DNA of 64,000 nt from the NCBI GenBank assembly GCA_905183005.1, contig CAJJDO010000020.1:454837-518836 (forward strand). Direction: 5' to 3'. Below the pieces are notes generated by a model, which was not told the DNA's origin, ran no database searches, and saw nothing but the letters and a program-made list of their open reading frames with translations. This document shows, in pieces, positions 22,685 to 35,860 of the stretch; positions within the stretch are counted from its first letter, which is position 1; each line of letters begins with the position of its first letter. The translations under genes and the position numbers were made by a program. This DNA comes from Paramecium pentaurelia. Lineage: Eukaryota; Ciliophora; Oligohymenophorea; Peniculida; Parameciidae.

Positions 22685-25600
22685 ATGAAAAAAAAATAGG
22701 CAGAACATCAAATGATAATTACCAATATCCCTAATGCCCTCGATATTGGATTTACAGCTGTGACTTTATCATCTAATTTATCATTTATGATGGAAAACCC
22801 AAATGATTATCCTGTCTAGTTTCATTTCGAATTCCTAAAATTCAAGATAACTCCTGATAGGTAAAATAAACATTTATAAATTAGAGGATAATTAGCTCCT
22901 GGAGCTAGAATTAATTTTACATTGACATATGCTCCAGTTTAAGCTGAAGTTATAGTAGCATCTATAATTTTGCATATTTAATATGAATAACCAAGAGTGA
23001 TAAAAGTATCAGGAATAGGAAAATATCCATTCTTATAATTAAATACAAAAAAACTTAATTTCGAAAGCTTATTGATTGGGAAAACTGTATCTAAAGAAAT
23101 TACAATAAAGAATTAATCGGAAGTTACAGCTTAATTTTAAATTTAAAAAATAATAGATGATGAATTCAAAGATAATGCTTTTACGTTAGATTTTTATTCT
23201 GGAACCATTCCTTAAAAAAGCACTTTTTTAATAAAAGTAACTTATAAACCAAAAATCCTAAATGTTTCAGTAATCAGATTCAAAGTAATATGTTAAGGAG
23301 GAAATGAATTAACTTTTGAATGTGTTGGTTAAGCTTTAGAACATGCTGTGTATTTGAGTGAGAAATCTATAAATTTTGGAGAAATAAAAATAGGAAATTA
23401 AGCTACTAAATTATTAACAATTCATAATGATTCTGATCTTCCAACTACTTATCAATTTTATACTGATCTTAATAACATATTTGCATTTAATAAAATAAGA
23501 GGACAAATACAAGGTAAAAGCTTTGATAGAATCATTATCTCCTTTGCACCCAAAACTACTATTAATTATTATGAAAGAGTTTATTGTTTAGCAAGTAATC
23601 AAATTAAATTTGTTGATTTAATTGGTACATGTTATGATCTTCTAATCAAACCAATACCATTACTTCAATAACATGTTGATAATTTTAGAAGAAGAGTAAT
23701 TCAAGGAAAATTAAGTGAAGTAGATTTTAGATATATGGAAAATTCTTATTTAATGAAAATCAATTAATAAAATGAAAGCAATCTTTAAGGGGAATGGCAA
23801 GAAAATCCTAATCAAACTGTTTAATTTAAGGAATTAATGCTTCCTCCATCTTCAGATAATAGATTAATTAAGTTTTCAGAAGACTTTATAGATTTTGGCT
23901 ATGTAGAATGTTATCAATAAAGTAGTGCTAGAGAATTGGAATTACATAATCGACTTAATTGCAAATTGACTATATTTTGGACCATCTAAACTCATCCAAC
24001 AATTGATGGTGAAAAAGTACCTGTTTTTGCTGTTACTCCTGAGACATAATCAGCTTAAGCAAATTCTAAATGCAGATTTTAAGTAACTTTTAGACCTACT
24101 AAATCCTCATACTATTATTTCTAATATATACAATTTTTTGCTATTAAGTATAATCCAAAATTGACCAAAAAAATATTAGATCAAGTAAAAACTACTAAAG
24201 GTTCAATTCTTAATGAATCCTTTGGAAATAATCCAAATTTAAAGTTATCATAAACAGGTTTAACTAATTAAAAAAATACAATTGATTTCACTTCTAAAGA
24301 AATGATTCCTACATTTAGTGGATAAATTGGATGTGTTGGACATTCTTTTGGCATTAATTCTTAACCTTATATTCCAATTATAGAACTTAGACCATCTAAT
24401 AAATTGTACTTTCCTCCATGCACTATTGAAGAATCTGTCTATTAAACAGTTGAATTTATTAATAAATCAGATACTCCTATATATTTCAATTTTAGCCCTG
24501 ATCCTACTAAAACTTTTAGAGTATTTCCTAATTAAGGTTTAATATTTGGAAAATCATCTTAAATGATAATTGTAGAATTTGTTCCTATTGAAAATAAAGC
24601 TTATAATCAAACTCTAGTATGTCATATGAATCATTAATCATCAAATTAAATTACTCTTTAAGCAATAGGATATTGTTCCTCTCCTTTGTTAAAATTATAA
24701 AATGATGGCAAAGTATTCTTTCCTCCATCTTTTGTTGGAGTTTATTCAAGATAAAAAATAACTGTTCATAATGAATCAAGAGTTCCTATGAGTTATTCAA
24801 TTGATGTTCCAGAAAAGAATTAAAATGAATTATATATTGAACCATCATCTGGTTAAATAAAACCTAACGAAGTTCTTCATTTAGATTGTTAATTTATTCC
24901 TTATAAAAGAAATAAGAAATACAAAATTAAAGTTCCTATGACAGCAACTGAAATCTTAGCTGATAATCAAAATCTTATTGGGTATCACATTCCTGGATCT
25001 GGAAATTAAGATTTCCCACTTGAATAAAGAAAACCTATTGAATTATCATATTAATTTGAAATTTTTGGTTAAGGGACAGATGGAAATCTACTTCTGAATG
25101 TAAGTTAAATTGATTTCAATATTATAAAAGTTAATTTCAACACAAAATAATATGCAACATTAATTAATAATTCAGCATGCACATTTTATATTGAATTAGT
25201 TTTAAGACCTAAAAATAAGGATAAAGATAAAATAGATCATCAAATGATTAGTCTTATAAATAGATCATTTACTTTAGATTTATAGAATGGAATTATTGCA
25301 GCTAATTCAAAATTAGATATAGGAATAATGTTCAATCCAATTGAAGTTTGTGAATTTGATTTAGTTTTAGATGTAATAGCAACAGAAAAGAATCCTAAGG
25401 CTCCAAAAGGTCCAAATATTTAGAATAAAAAAATAATATCTTAAAAATGTAAATTAGAAATTAAAGCAAAAGGAAGTTATCCATTATTGAAGATTGCTGA
25501 TGTAAGAAATGATTCTATAAGTGTTGCTACATTATGGGAAAACTTTTAAATTAATTAAATAAATGCAGAATTAGGAAAAGATTTAAATGAAGATGAATAG

Positions 25601-27326
25601 AAGTTTTTAAAAATAGAATAGTTAACATTTGATTAAGCTTAATAGTTATAAAAAAGATTAAGAAGTTATGATTGGAACTTTGGATATTTACCATCTAAAC
25701 CATAAGTAAAATCAAGAAAAATAGTTATTACTATATAAAATATAGGTGGTACTGATTTAGAGTGGTAATTTAAATTACCATCAGATCATTAAATTGAATT
25801 AGAACCATGGGCAGATCCAGGTGAACCTTCAGAAGAAGATACATTTGAAAAAGCTATATTAGAAAAGAATATATTTTAAATAAGACCTAAAGGTGGAGTG
25901 ATAGCACCTAAAAGTTTCAAAGATATTGAATTAATATATACTCCTTGTAATTTGGATGATGAATTGAAATCAAAAGGTATTTCAAATGAGAGTCATTTTT
26001 TAAGAGTTGTTTTATAAATTTTAAATGGCAAACCATTGGTACTTAATTTAAAAGGAACAACACTTGCTCCATTAGAAGGTAGATTAGCAGTAAAGAAGAA
26101 TTCATTTGAATTACCAGAAACTCCAGTAGGTTTATTATAGCCAGTTAAATATCCTATAGAGATTTAGAATGTAGGAAGTTCAAAAGTATAATATAAAACA
26201 ATTGTAAAAGAGATTGATATAGAAGGAAAGATAATTGATTCTTAATTTAATGTATTTGATATTCAGAATCCTTAAGGTTCATTGTTGCCAAATGAAAAAT
26301 AATATTTATATTGTCTTTTTAGACCATTGGAACAGAAATCATATAATTTTGAATTATTAGTAGAAGTTTCTGATATGGTCAAAGTAATTTAACCAGTGAA
26401 ATTAGCAATTTAAGGTAGAGGTTATGCTAATTAACCTAAGAAATAGATTTAATAATAGGCTGTAGAAATTCCTAGATAAAGATCACATTAATCACCAATA
26501 GGTTCAAAGGTGTTCTTTTCTTTAGAAGAAATAGATTTTGGAGAATTATTACCATTAAAATCAGCTCATAGAATGATTATTTTATACAATTAATCAAATG
26601 ATCGTAAATTTACATTTGATTTTGGTGTATCATAATTTGCACTGTCAAATAATAGACCAGGATTATGTTGTGGTGATGAATTTTTGATTGAACCAATATA
26701 AGGTGAATTAGAAGCATAAGCATTTATAGAACTTAAATTAACATTAACAACAGCATCTACTCCTGCTGTTTATGAGGGAGAATGTGAATGTACAATAAGT
26801 TGGGAGAATAAAAATTAATAAATTAATACTTCTTAAGTGAGTTAAAATTCATAAGCAATAACAGTAGATAAGGAAACATTATTTTTGAGAATAAAAAAGA
26901 AATCAAGTTTAAATGTAGAATTAGTAAACTCATTTAAATAACCACCTCCACCTATTCATAATGCTATGGCTCATCCATTTTAATAATTATTAGGTCAAAT
27001 TATCACAGAAGTCTTAACTGATTCACATACTGATTAAATCTTGAAAGCTTTAGATTAATAACCTATTACACTTTATCAACCTGAATAATAATAATAAGGA
27101 AGTGATGACATTAAATAAGAGGATTTGTAATATTTTATTTCATTTTATTAGATCAATATAAAGAGACTATAAAGATTATAAGACAATGTTCTTAGAGGAA
27201 GAATTTATTGAATTGACTGATTTAATTATGGAAAATACATTTTTCAATATTATCTAAGAAACTACAAGAAAAGAATGTGATTTATTGAGGATATCAAAGA
27301 CATTTGTCACACCTGCAAACAAATGA
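22685..27326 (+). CDS. CFAP65: CFAP65 (CCDC108), ciliary central-apparatus protein
   Basis: 1530 residues built from many ASH/MSP-type beta-sandwich repeats with conserved N-x-S and FGxV/I-like motifs such as SINFGEIKIGN and IDFGYVEC. The block VFFPPSFVGVYSRQKITVHN followed by IEPSSGQIKPNE, and the later NIGGTDLEWQFKLPSDHQIE, match animal CFAP65 in sequence and order. CFAP65 is required for assembly of motile cilia and sits in the central apparatus. Introns: 22861-22884, a 24-nt intron without TGA whose removal restores ITPDR-GQLAPG, and 27127-27151. The C-terminus (FLEEEFIELTDLIMENTFF) is helical as in the family. Confidence 0.9.
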
Positions 27327-27360
27327 TAATTATAATAAAATAGATTCTAAATAAAATTAA

Positions 27361-28918
27361 ATGCATTCATTCAAAGATTTAGACATCACTGATACAGAAA
27401 ATGAACAATTATAATGTAATTAACATCAAAAGGATATAATAAAAGTTTGTTTATCACGTAATTATATATATAAAATAAAAAGCGGGTTGCGATCAATTGA
27501 AATTTTGTCAGTCATGTCTATCCAGCCACAATTCTTCTCACAAAGAAATTACAATTTATTAGTTATTTAAAGAAGTCCAATGTAAGCTTAAGACAGATTG
27601 TAGAGTTGAAAAGTCAAAGGATAAGTTTGATATTGTATTCAAAAACATTTAAGACATGAGATTACAAGTTCATCAAATATTTAATTAATTGGAACATGAT
27701 ATAAAGTAATATTTGATTGAAAAAATTAATATTGATGAACTCAACTAAAATTACCAAACTTTAATAAATATCAATGAAAACAATTACATTCAACATATTC
27801 CAATACTTAAACTCTATTATCTCAATCCAAGAATATTTATTGATGGATAGATATAAGTGTCTTATGTGGAAGATTAAATATTAACAAAATTGTTAATACT
27901 AAATGAAAAACTTAAATAATAAGTTGATAAACTAAGAAATGATGCTGAACAACTTTTTGAGATTAAAACTCGTAAAGCTAGTGAACATAAATAAGAAGAT
28001 TCTATTTAATTATTAACTACTATTAATGGACATGAAAATGTAGTAAGATGTGTTATCAAATTACATAATGGAGATTATGCAACATCATCAAGAGATAAAA
28101 CTATAAAAATTTGGAATTAGAATACTTTTTAATGTATATAAACATTAAGGGATCACATTAATTGGGTATAAGATCTAACATTAATTCCTGATAATAAATT
28201 TGCTAGTTGCTCAGATGATAAGACTATTAAGATCTATACTTAATTCATCTAAAATCAAAAAGATAATAGATTTTAATAAACACTTTGGGAATGTGTAAAC
28301 ACATTAAGAGGACACGAATCTTATGTAGTTAGAATTGTATATAATGATTAATTCAATTATCTTATCACTTGTTCTACAGATGGAACTTTGCGTTTATGGG
28401 ATCCATCATAAAAGAATGCTCTAACAGTATTATAAGGACATGAAAATTGTGTATATACTTTAGCCACCAAAAAAGACTTAATTGTTTCAGGAGATGAAGG
28501 TGGCTAATTAATAGAATGGTCATTGAATCACATGAAAATTGAAAATAAACAAAAAAAACATTCAGGATGTGTTAATTCTATTTTGATTAATTCTTACATT
28601 TATTCTTGTGGAGATGATCGTAAAGTAAACATTTGGGATATTGACCTTTAATTTATTTATGTTATTGTAATAATTTATTGTTATAATACTTAGCAATTAG
28701 AAAGAGCAGAATTGGAATCATTATAATTTATTAATGATGAACTAATTGTGGGGGGAGATGAATAAGGATATCTATAATTAATTAATCCTTTTTAACGAAA
28801 AGTGATTTCAGAAATCCCTGTTCACAATGATCGTATATACAAAATTAAGTATTATGATGGAATCCTATGCACAGCTAGTTCAGATTTGTCTGTCAAGTTA
28901 TTCAAGTTTAATATTTGA
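27361..28918 (+). CDS. B-box zinc finger plus WD40 repeat protein
   Basis: 501 residues. The N-terminus has a B-box-like zinc finger: Cys and His in CNQHQKDIIKVCLSPGC, then FCQSCLSSHNSSHKE. A helical segment of about 150 residues follows, then a seven-blade WD40 propeller from about residue 215 (TINGHENVVRCVIKL, TSSRDKTIKIWN, SCSDDKTIKIYT, TCSTDGTLRLWD). Introns 27458-27482 (ends AAG) and 28667-28693. TRIM-like zinc finger plus WD40 proteins are common in Paramecium, and their partners are unknown. The start is 34 bp after the CFAP65 stop. Confidence 0.85.
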
Positions 28919-28940
28919 GTTATATATCCACAAATAATTT

Positions 28941-31900
28941 ATGCTTAAATTTAAGAGAGTGTACCACTTCTCCAAATGGCCTATAGTCGATCTTCTTGAC
29001 TACAATCATTAGGTAAATTTGCTAAAATCCTAACCTTCAAAACCTAATATACAATAGATTCTAGGCCCTAACTATGAAAAGTACTAGCACTCATCCATTT
29101 AATTGGACTATATCTCTCATCATTAGGAGCCATCTGAGATTTAAGTTCTCTCTTCTGACCATCCTGAGTTTAAGTAAACTGATAGGATATTTTCAACTTT
29201 TGATTAACTCAAATATGTAAGAGAAACAGAATCTTTAAAACATTAAAAATTTGCTTTAAAAGAAATCGAAGAAGATGATATTTTTACTGTTGATGCCATG
29301 TAATCATACAAACCTAAACTAACTTGCGACAATCTAACAGAAAATTAATTATTATTGATCAATCTTCCAATTAATGTTACCATCTAAGAAATACAAGACT
29401 TTGTTTAATCTAAAACTAATTAATAAGTTTAAGTTGAACTTCACACTTGTTCACTCAATATAAATGCTTATGCCACTCTCACTTTTTAAAATTAAGCTGA
29501 ATAATACAAATCATAATTACATCTTACAAAATTCAATGGTATTTTATAAGAATGTAAATCCCTTGAGAATACAGCAGAAGAATCTCCATTCAATAGAACA
29601 CTAGTGATTACTAATATTAATAAAACTCTATCACTTTAAGAAGTCTTACATAATATTGGCTAATATGGAAGAGTATTAAATGCTGTTATTCCTTTGGAAA
29701 TTCAAAATGTTGATCTTCCTCTTTATGAGGACATCATTCATACCTTAGTTGATCCTTGTAAATTAGAAATCCTTAATGTATAAACAGGATAAACAGAAAT
29801 TGAATTCTATCCTAATTTAGAATAATTTGAACAACTTTACAAAAATTGTAATTATTATTCATCAAATTTATAGTCCCTGAATATTATGATCCTAATCTTG
29901 AATTGACTTTATTTGAATATCAACAATAAAAAGATGAAAAATAAGATTAATTCAGACTTTTCAGATTGTTAAATTAAAAAACTGTTAAATGTCTTAAAGT
30001 ACCAAGTAATCTTAAAGAAAATTATAATAAATTATGGATCCCTTAAATCAATTTGGAAACTCCAAAAGATAATCTTCAATCCTAATTGAATGCTAAAACA
30101 TATAAAAATAGAGGTTATTGTGTATGTACATTTTCAAGTAAAGCTATGGCTCAAAGAGCTTTGTTTGCTATTAATGCTGAAGGTACTCATGATTTAGCTG
30201 TATTACCATTACCTTTATTGAATACACCTAATTTCTATCCTGAAAATACAACTCATAGCAATTAAGAAAAATATGGTGGTAAATTTAGAATAGAGAATTT
30301 GGCATATCCAAAATTAAGAGCAATGAAATCATGGGAAGACTTAGAATTATATCAAATTGATTTAATATACAATCTCAAACAACTAGAAAGAATTAGAAAA
30401 TAAATTTCTTAAGTGAGAGATTAAACAATAGAAGCTATTTAAACAAATGAAGATACTTATGAAAAGGATCTTGAAGAGAAAAAAGAAAAAGTAAAGTAAA
30501 GAGCTTATTCTGAATTAAATAAAAGTGAAGAATATAAAAATTTTGTTGAGAAGAATAGTTTTGCTGAATCCTTAGATTCTTTTGAAGATAGTGTATCAGT
30601 TGTAAAAGATGCATAACCTGGAAGAAAATTTGATTTTGGTATTCATAATGAATAATATAAAAATTATGTTGAAGCAATCAAAAATAGAGCAAAAGATATT
30701 TAATTAAAAGAAACAGAATATGCAGATAAATTAGTAAAGAAATATTAAACATTATTTTTATCTGATGCTATATAAAGAAAATTAGAATAAAATGTTGAAA
30801 AATCAGATGATACACTTTTATCTTTACTTTAAGCAAGAGTATTGAGTGATTATTCACAAAAAGAGAAAAAAATGAAAAAGAAATTAACTAAATATTCTAG
30901 ATTTATGAGTTCAGGTGCTATGTATGCAGCAGATGTAGATTTACAAGTTAAAAGAATAGGAGAAATATTTTCTGAAGTTAAAAAAAAAGGTAAGTATATT
31001 TAAAGTGAAGCAAATAGAGATTCAAAAGAGGCTTAGGAAAAAATAGCATTGAAAAAGGAAAGAATATTCAAACGTCGTTTTAGTAGTACTATATTGAATC
31101 CAATTTATTTAAAGAAATTAGCTATGTAAAAACATTAAGAATTTTTGGAATATATTAAATAAATGTTATTGGGAAATGAATCATAAAATGAAAGTTTAAT
31201 TGCTATCCATCCATTAAATCATAAGGATTAATTAAAAGTTAGTTTGGCTCTCGGAAAAGATGATTAAGGAAATGAATTCTTGAATGATAAAATTATTAAT
31301 TATGTAAGATAATTTGATATTACTGATGATACACGTGATTTGATTAGATAATAAGAAGCTAATAGAAAACATTTAATGAGTCAAATTACTAAAGATTAGA
31401 TTGCAAGAATTAAAGAGTTTTCTAAATAATCATATACATAAAAATTAATATCATTAGACAAACATGGTATTACTACAGAAACTTTTGAAGTTACAGATAA
31501 TGATGTTGATATTAATTAAATGGTTAATGATTTGAATAATTTTGTGGCTGTAGGATCTGAAAAATATGATTTTGTTGTTGATAATTTAACTAAAAAAAGA
31601 TATATTGTTAAAAGTGAAAAACCATTTGTTAAATATGATTTAGATGCATTTTCAATTAAAGATTTAGGATTTCATAATTTAGAAAAAGAAGTATAAATAA
31701 AATATTAATTTTATAGTTTGTAGATCTTTTGTAGAAAAATGGGATTTCAAATGATAAAGCCATTGAAATGCTTAAAGCTTTGGAGAATGATGGATAGATT
31801 TCAGAAGAAATTTTGGATTTAATTGATAAATTGCCTGAAAATACAGAAACAGACTATGAAAAAATATATAAAGATTAAGGATTAACCAGAAAATGTAATA

Positions 31901-32124
31901 TAAAATTAATATTTTTAGAATATGAATTAGCAAAATCTTTAGATTTCAGAAATAATTTAGATGAAATTTAAAATGATATCAATTAATAAGCATATTTAAA
32001 GGATATTTCTAAGAAATATTCTCCATTGACAAATGATTCATTTATCAGGGATAAGGAACAAGGAAAATTAAAAATTAAAAATAAGAAAGGTAAATTTTTA
32101 GTGCCAAAGTAGAAAAAATATTGA
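28941..32124 (+). CDS. Large RRM-like protein, possibly mitochondrial
   Basis: 1035 residues, no family recognised. The start at 28941 is only 22 bp past the previous stop. The N-terminus MLKFKRVYHFSKWPIVDLL is basic and amphipathic, like a mitochondrial presequence. Around residue 130 an RRM-like fold begins QLLLINLPINVTIQEIQDFV, and a second possible one contains KNRGYCVCTFSSKAMAQRAL near residue 395. The C-terminal two-thirds is charged and helical. Introns 29848-29873, 31691-31716 and 31895-31918; the last is 24 nt without a stop and is inferred from composition. A role in organellar RNA or ribosome biology is a guess. Confidence 0.6.
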
Positions 32125-32667
32125 ATTTTTAATTGTTTTATTATTATGCAGTAAATATTTCAAATTAATATTTAATTATGTTTATTTTATTGTTGTAATT
32201 ACCTTAAGTTAAATAATTTCTAGTAAACCAAATTTCTCAAATTATCTTTAGTATTTCTTAAAATAGTTACTCTAAAATGAATCTAATTTATTTGTTGATA
32301 TTTGTGTATGATTCTTGGTTCATTATGTATCAAGATTTCCGTTTATATAAGATTTATCTAGAATTAAATTAATACTATTTTGTTTATAGTCTTAAAATCA
32401 GATACTTAATTTGATATCCAATAAGGTTTTGTAAGATTTGTGTATAAACTTTGAATGTTTTTAGTTATTCATTATTAATAAATTCATTTTTATTATTTTA
32501 TAATAATAATAAAAATATAATAGATACAATTAAAATCTTCAGAAAAACTTTTGTAAGACTATTGTATAATTTATTGATTACAATTTTAGTAAGATAGAAG
32601 GATCCTTTTTATATCTATTTAAAATATGATATTCTGATATATTTATTAATAAAATAAAGATTTTAAT
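32125..32667. other. Intergenic gap
   Basis: About 540 bp between two + strand genes. It is AT-rich with a short tataataataataaaaat run near 32500. No convincing frame, tRNA or repeat seen. Confidence 0.5.
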
Positions 32668-33908
32668 ATGCTGAGACTTGTGAGCAAGAAGTCATTCTCC
32701 TCAACTTTTAATGTGTTGGATACATTCAAAACACTCAAAAGCGTGGTAAGAATAATTGCTTAACTCTAAGATCACAGCTCCAATTAGACATATAAGGTCA
32801 TATGTGAGATAGGATGGTGTTCATAGTTCTATGACACCTAACTTGACATATTAGGCTTTTGATGAAGTGCTTCATGAATATTATGCTGCTTATTCTGGAA
32901 ATCCATTCCACTTATAAGTGTATAATAACCTAGATAACATCTAAACAGTCAATTTTGGTACAGTAGACAATCCTTGTGTTATTTTCACTGCAGATACTCC
33001 ATTCAGATATGTAGGATGCACTGGTTTGTAAAACGAAGACGATTATGAACAACACGAAATCCATCTCTTTATGTTAAGAGAAGGTCCTTTGTAGAGATGC
33101 CCAATGTGTGGTCAAGTTTTCAAATTGGTTAGACTTAGACAATAAGAAGATGAGGAAATGTCATACTATAGAGATTCATTCCATCCTATTGATATTTTTG
33201 AATTGGATGTAAATTAATCAATCAATTATTTTAGAATGAAAATGTTTAATCAATTAATATGCTCAAAATGTGGACTCATAGAGAGGCTTCATTATTTGAA
33301 AGTGCATTATATGAATAAAATATTATGGTAACAATGGATAACGATGTACATGATAGATTACTTGTTGATCCAGCTTATAGAATGTGGAGATTTTAACATG
33401 GTGAAGATAAATTAAAATACATTGATTAATAATTGAAATAAGCAGGTTATAATGAAGAAAGAGTCTATAGAAATCCTAAATACAAATTACCAATGTAAAA
33501 GGCAACATATGCAGCTGTCATTGAAGCAGAGAAAGTCTTAGCTATCTAAGAAAGATTAGAAAGAAAAGTGAATAGATTCCATGTTAGAGAATATCTTGAT
33601 TTTGCTAATCATGCTAGAAGAGAAAGAAGAATGAGATTGAGATAAAAGGAAAGATGGGAAAATAATTACACTTATTTCTATGGAGGTCTTACAGAAGAAG
33701 AATAATTATATAATGATTACTTTGAAACTGATTAAGAATTATATAAAGATGATGAATAAGTTGAATAAAGAATTGATGAGGCTGTTGCTTAAGTTGATCC
33801 TAAGTATAGTCCTCTCAGATTTGACTTTTAAGAAGCCTATACCCATAATCCTGAAGAAGATTAAACTTCACTTCTTGAAAAGAAATTATGGAGATTCAAA
33901 TATAGATT
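32668..33908 (+). CDS. Cytochrome c oxidase COX5B-type subunit, copy 1, 3' end in N gap
   Basis: N-terminal part of a nuclear-encoded mitochondrial complex IV subunit. A mitochondrial presequence (MLRLVSKKSFSSTFNV) is followed by the COX5B zinc domain: PCVIFTADTPFRYVGCTG, HEIHLFMLREGPLQRCPMCG and QVFKLVR, with Cys and His placed for Zn. The protein then continues far beyond the usual 100-130 residues of COX5B as a charged helical extension. Introns 32746-32770 (AAG end) and 33209-33234. The frame runs into the N gap at 33909. From 33035 to 33908 it is nearly identical to the second copy after the gap. Confidence 0.88.
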
Positions 33909-35024
33909 NNNNNNNNNNNNNNNNNNNNNNNNNNNNNNNNNNNNNNNNNNNNNNNNNNNNNNNNNNNNNNNNNNNNNNNNNNNNNNNNNNNNNNNNNNNN
34001 NNNNNNNNNNNNNNNNNNNNNNNNNNNNNNNNNNNNNNNNNNNNNNNNNNNNNNNNNNNNNNNNNNNNNNNNNNNNNNNNNNNNNNNNNNNNNNNNNNNN
34101 NNNNNNNNNNNNNNNNNNNNNNNNNNNNNNNNNNNNNNNNNNNNNNNNNNGAAGATGATTATGAACAACACGAAATCCATCTCTTTATGTTAAGAGAAGG
34201 TCCTTTGTAGAGATGCCCAATGTGTGGTCAAGTTTTCAAATTGGTTAGATTAAGATAATAAGAGGATGAAGAAATGTCCTACTATAGAGATTCATTCCAT
34301 CCTATTGATATTTTTGAATTGGATGTAAATTAATCAATCAATTATTTTAGAATGAAAATGTTTAATCAATTAATATGCTCAAAATGTGGACTCACAGAGA
34401 GGCTTCATTATTTGAAAGTGCATTATATGAATAAAATATTATGGTAACAATGGATAACGATGTACATGATAGATTACTTGTTGATCCAGCTTATAGAATG
34501 TGGAGATTTTAACATGGTGAAGATAAATTAAAATACATTGATTAATAATTGAAATAAGCAGGTTATAATGAAGAAAGAGTCTATAGAAATCCTAAATACA
34601 AATTACCAATGTAAAAGGCAACATATGCAGCTGTCATTGAAGCAGAGAAAGTCTTAGCTATCTAAGAAAGATTAGAAAGAAAAGTGAATAGATTCCATGT
34701 TAGAGAATATCTTGATTTTGCTAATCATGCTAGAAGAGAAAGAAGAATGAGATTGAGATAAAAGGAAAGATGGGAAAATAATTACACTTATTTCTATGGA
34801 GGTCTTACAGAAGAAGAATAATTATATAATGATTACTTTGAAACTGATTAAGAATTATATAAAGATGATGAATAAGTTGAATAAAGAATTGATGAGGCTG
34901 TTGCTTAAGTTGATCCTAAGTATAGTCCTCTCAGATTTGACTTTTAAGAAGCCTATACCCATAATCCTGAAGAAGATTAAACTTCACTTCTTGAAAAGAA
35001 ATTATGGAGATTCAAATATAGATT
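33035..35024 (+). repeat. Direct repeat spanning the gap (33035-33908 and 34151-35024)
   Basis: Two 874-bp copies at offset 1116 with about eight mismatches, all in the first 270 bp and all silent, including CAA versus TAA for the same Gln. The remaining 600 bp look identical. No indel separates the copies. Confidence 0.9.
33909..34150. other. Assembly gap of 242 N
   Basis: Undetermined bases. The sequence on both sides belongs to the same COX5B-type gene and repeats at an offset of 1116 bp without indels, so the gap most likely joins two alleles or copies of one locus. Confidence 0.95.
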
Positions 35025-35794
35025 GGCATTTGATTGCACTAAAGATTATTAAGTTAGAGAAAGAAGATTGATTGAAAGACATTTGGCAAGAATGACTAAA
35101 GACCCAGAATATATTGCTGTTTTCAAGAATCTATAAACTGCTGTTAATTCTGAAAATGAATTTGCAATCTTATAAGCTGAAAAGAATTATTATAATCTTG
35201 CAGCTAAAGAAGGATGTAAATTTATTAAATTATTTATTTAGTCCTTTAATACAAGGATTACTTTGAAGGAGATTCATCAGCTGAAGTTGAATTAGTTGAG
35301 GAATTATATAAAGCTTCACCTTTAGCATTCAGCAAAGTCTTTGTTAATCATTCTGCAAGATTATTCTAATAAGAAGGATTCTAGAAATTCCCTAAAAGAG
35401 CTTGGAATGATAGTTTAGGATTAATTTAAAATTATGTTTTGGATTTCTAAGATTTTTCATCAAATATTGTACCAAAAGCTCAAAAATTAGCAAATTATGC
35501 TGGTTTATAAAATGTATATAAAATAATTATATATAATAGGTACTTCCTGCAGATGAGTAAGAATTAGTAAAACTTGGTTTAGATAAAACTGAATAAATTG
35601 CAAGATAAAAAATTGCATAAGCTTAAGAAAAACCATAACTGAATGAGCCACCAAAATAATAAGCTTAATAATAATAAGCTCCTCCAAAAGTAGAAACTGC
35701 TTAATAATAATAAAAACCTCAATAATAATAATAGTAATAATAATAGTAATAATAATAATAATAAAAGAAAGGACCATTCAATAAAAAAAAATGA
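34151..35794 (+). CDS. Cytochrome c oxidase COX5B-type subunit, copy 2, 5' end in N gap
   Basis: Begins inside the zinc domain at the codons for EDDYEQHEIHLF and continues to TGA 35792-35794, so it supplies the C-terminus missing from copy 1. Introns 34325-34350, 35216-35241 and 35514-35539. After the zinc site the protein has about 400 extra residues of charged helix, including an Arg-rich EYLDFANHARRERRMRLR. It then has a Pro/Gln tail with an uninterrupted run of about 14 Gln written as TAA and TAG, and ends KKGPFNKKK. If one gene, copy 1 and copy 2 together give roughly 645 residues. Such enlarged respiratory subunits are known from ciliates. Confidence 0.85.
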
Positions 35795-35860
35795 TAATTT
35801 TTAATTATTCATTAAACAAAATATTACATTATAATTATATTTCAGACTAATATTATATAT

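Noticed and set aside
30435..30677. Minus-strand 80-codon ORF
   Set aside because: Antisense shadow within the long RRM-like gene, which is open and intron-supported on the + strand.
33896..34180. ORFs running through the N block
   Set aside because: Built mostly of undetermined bases; no biological content.
35505..35777. Minus-strand Ile/Val-rich ORF
   Set aside because: Antisense of the poly-Gln TAA/TAG tract of the COX5B-type gene.
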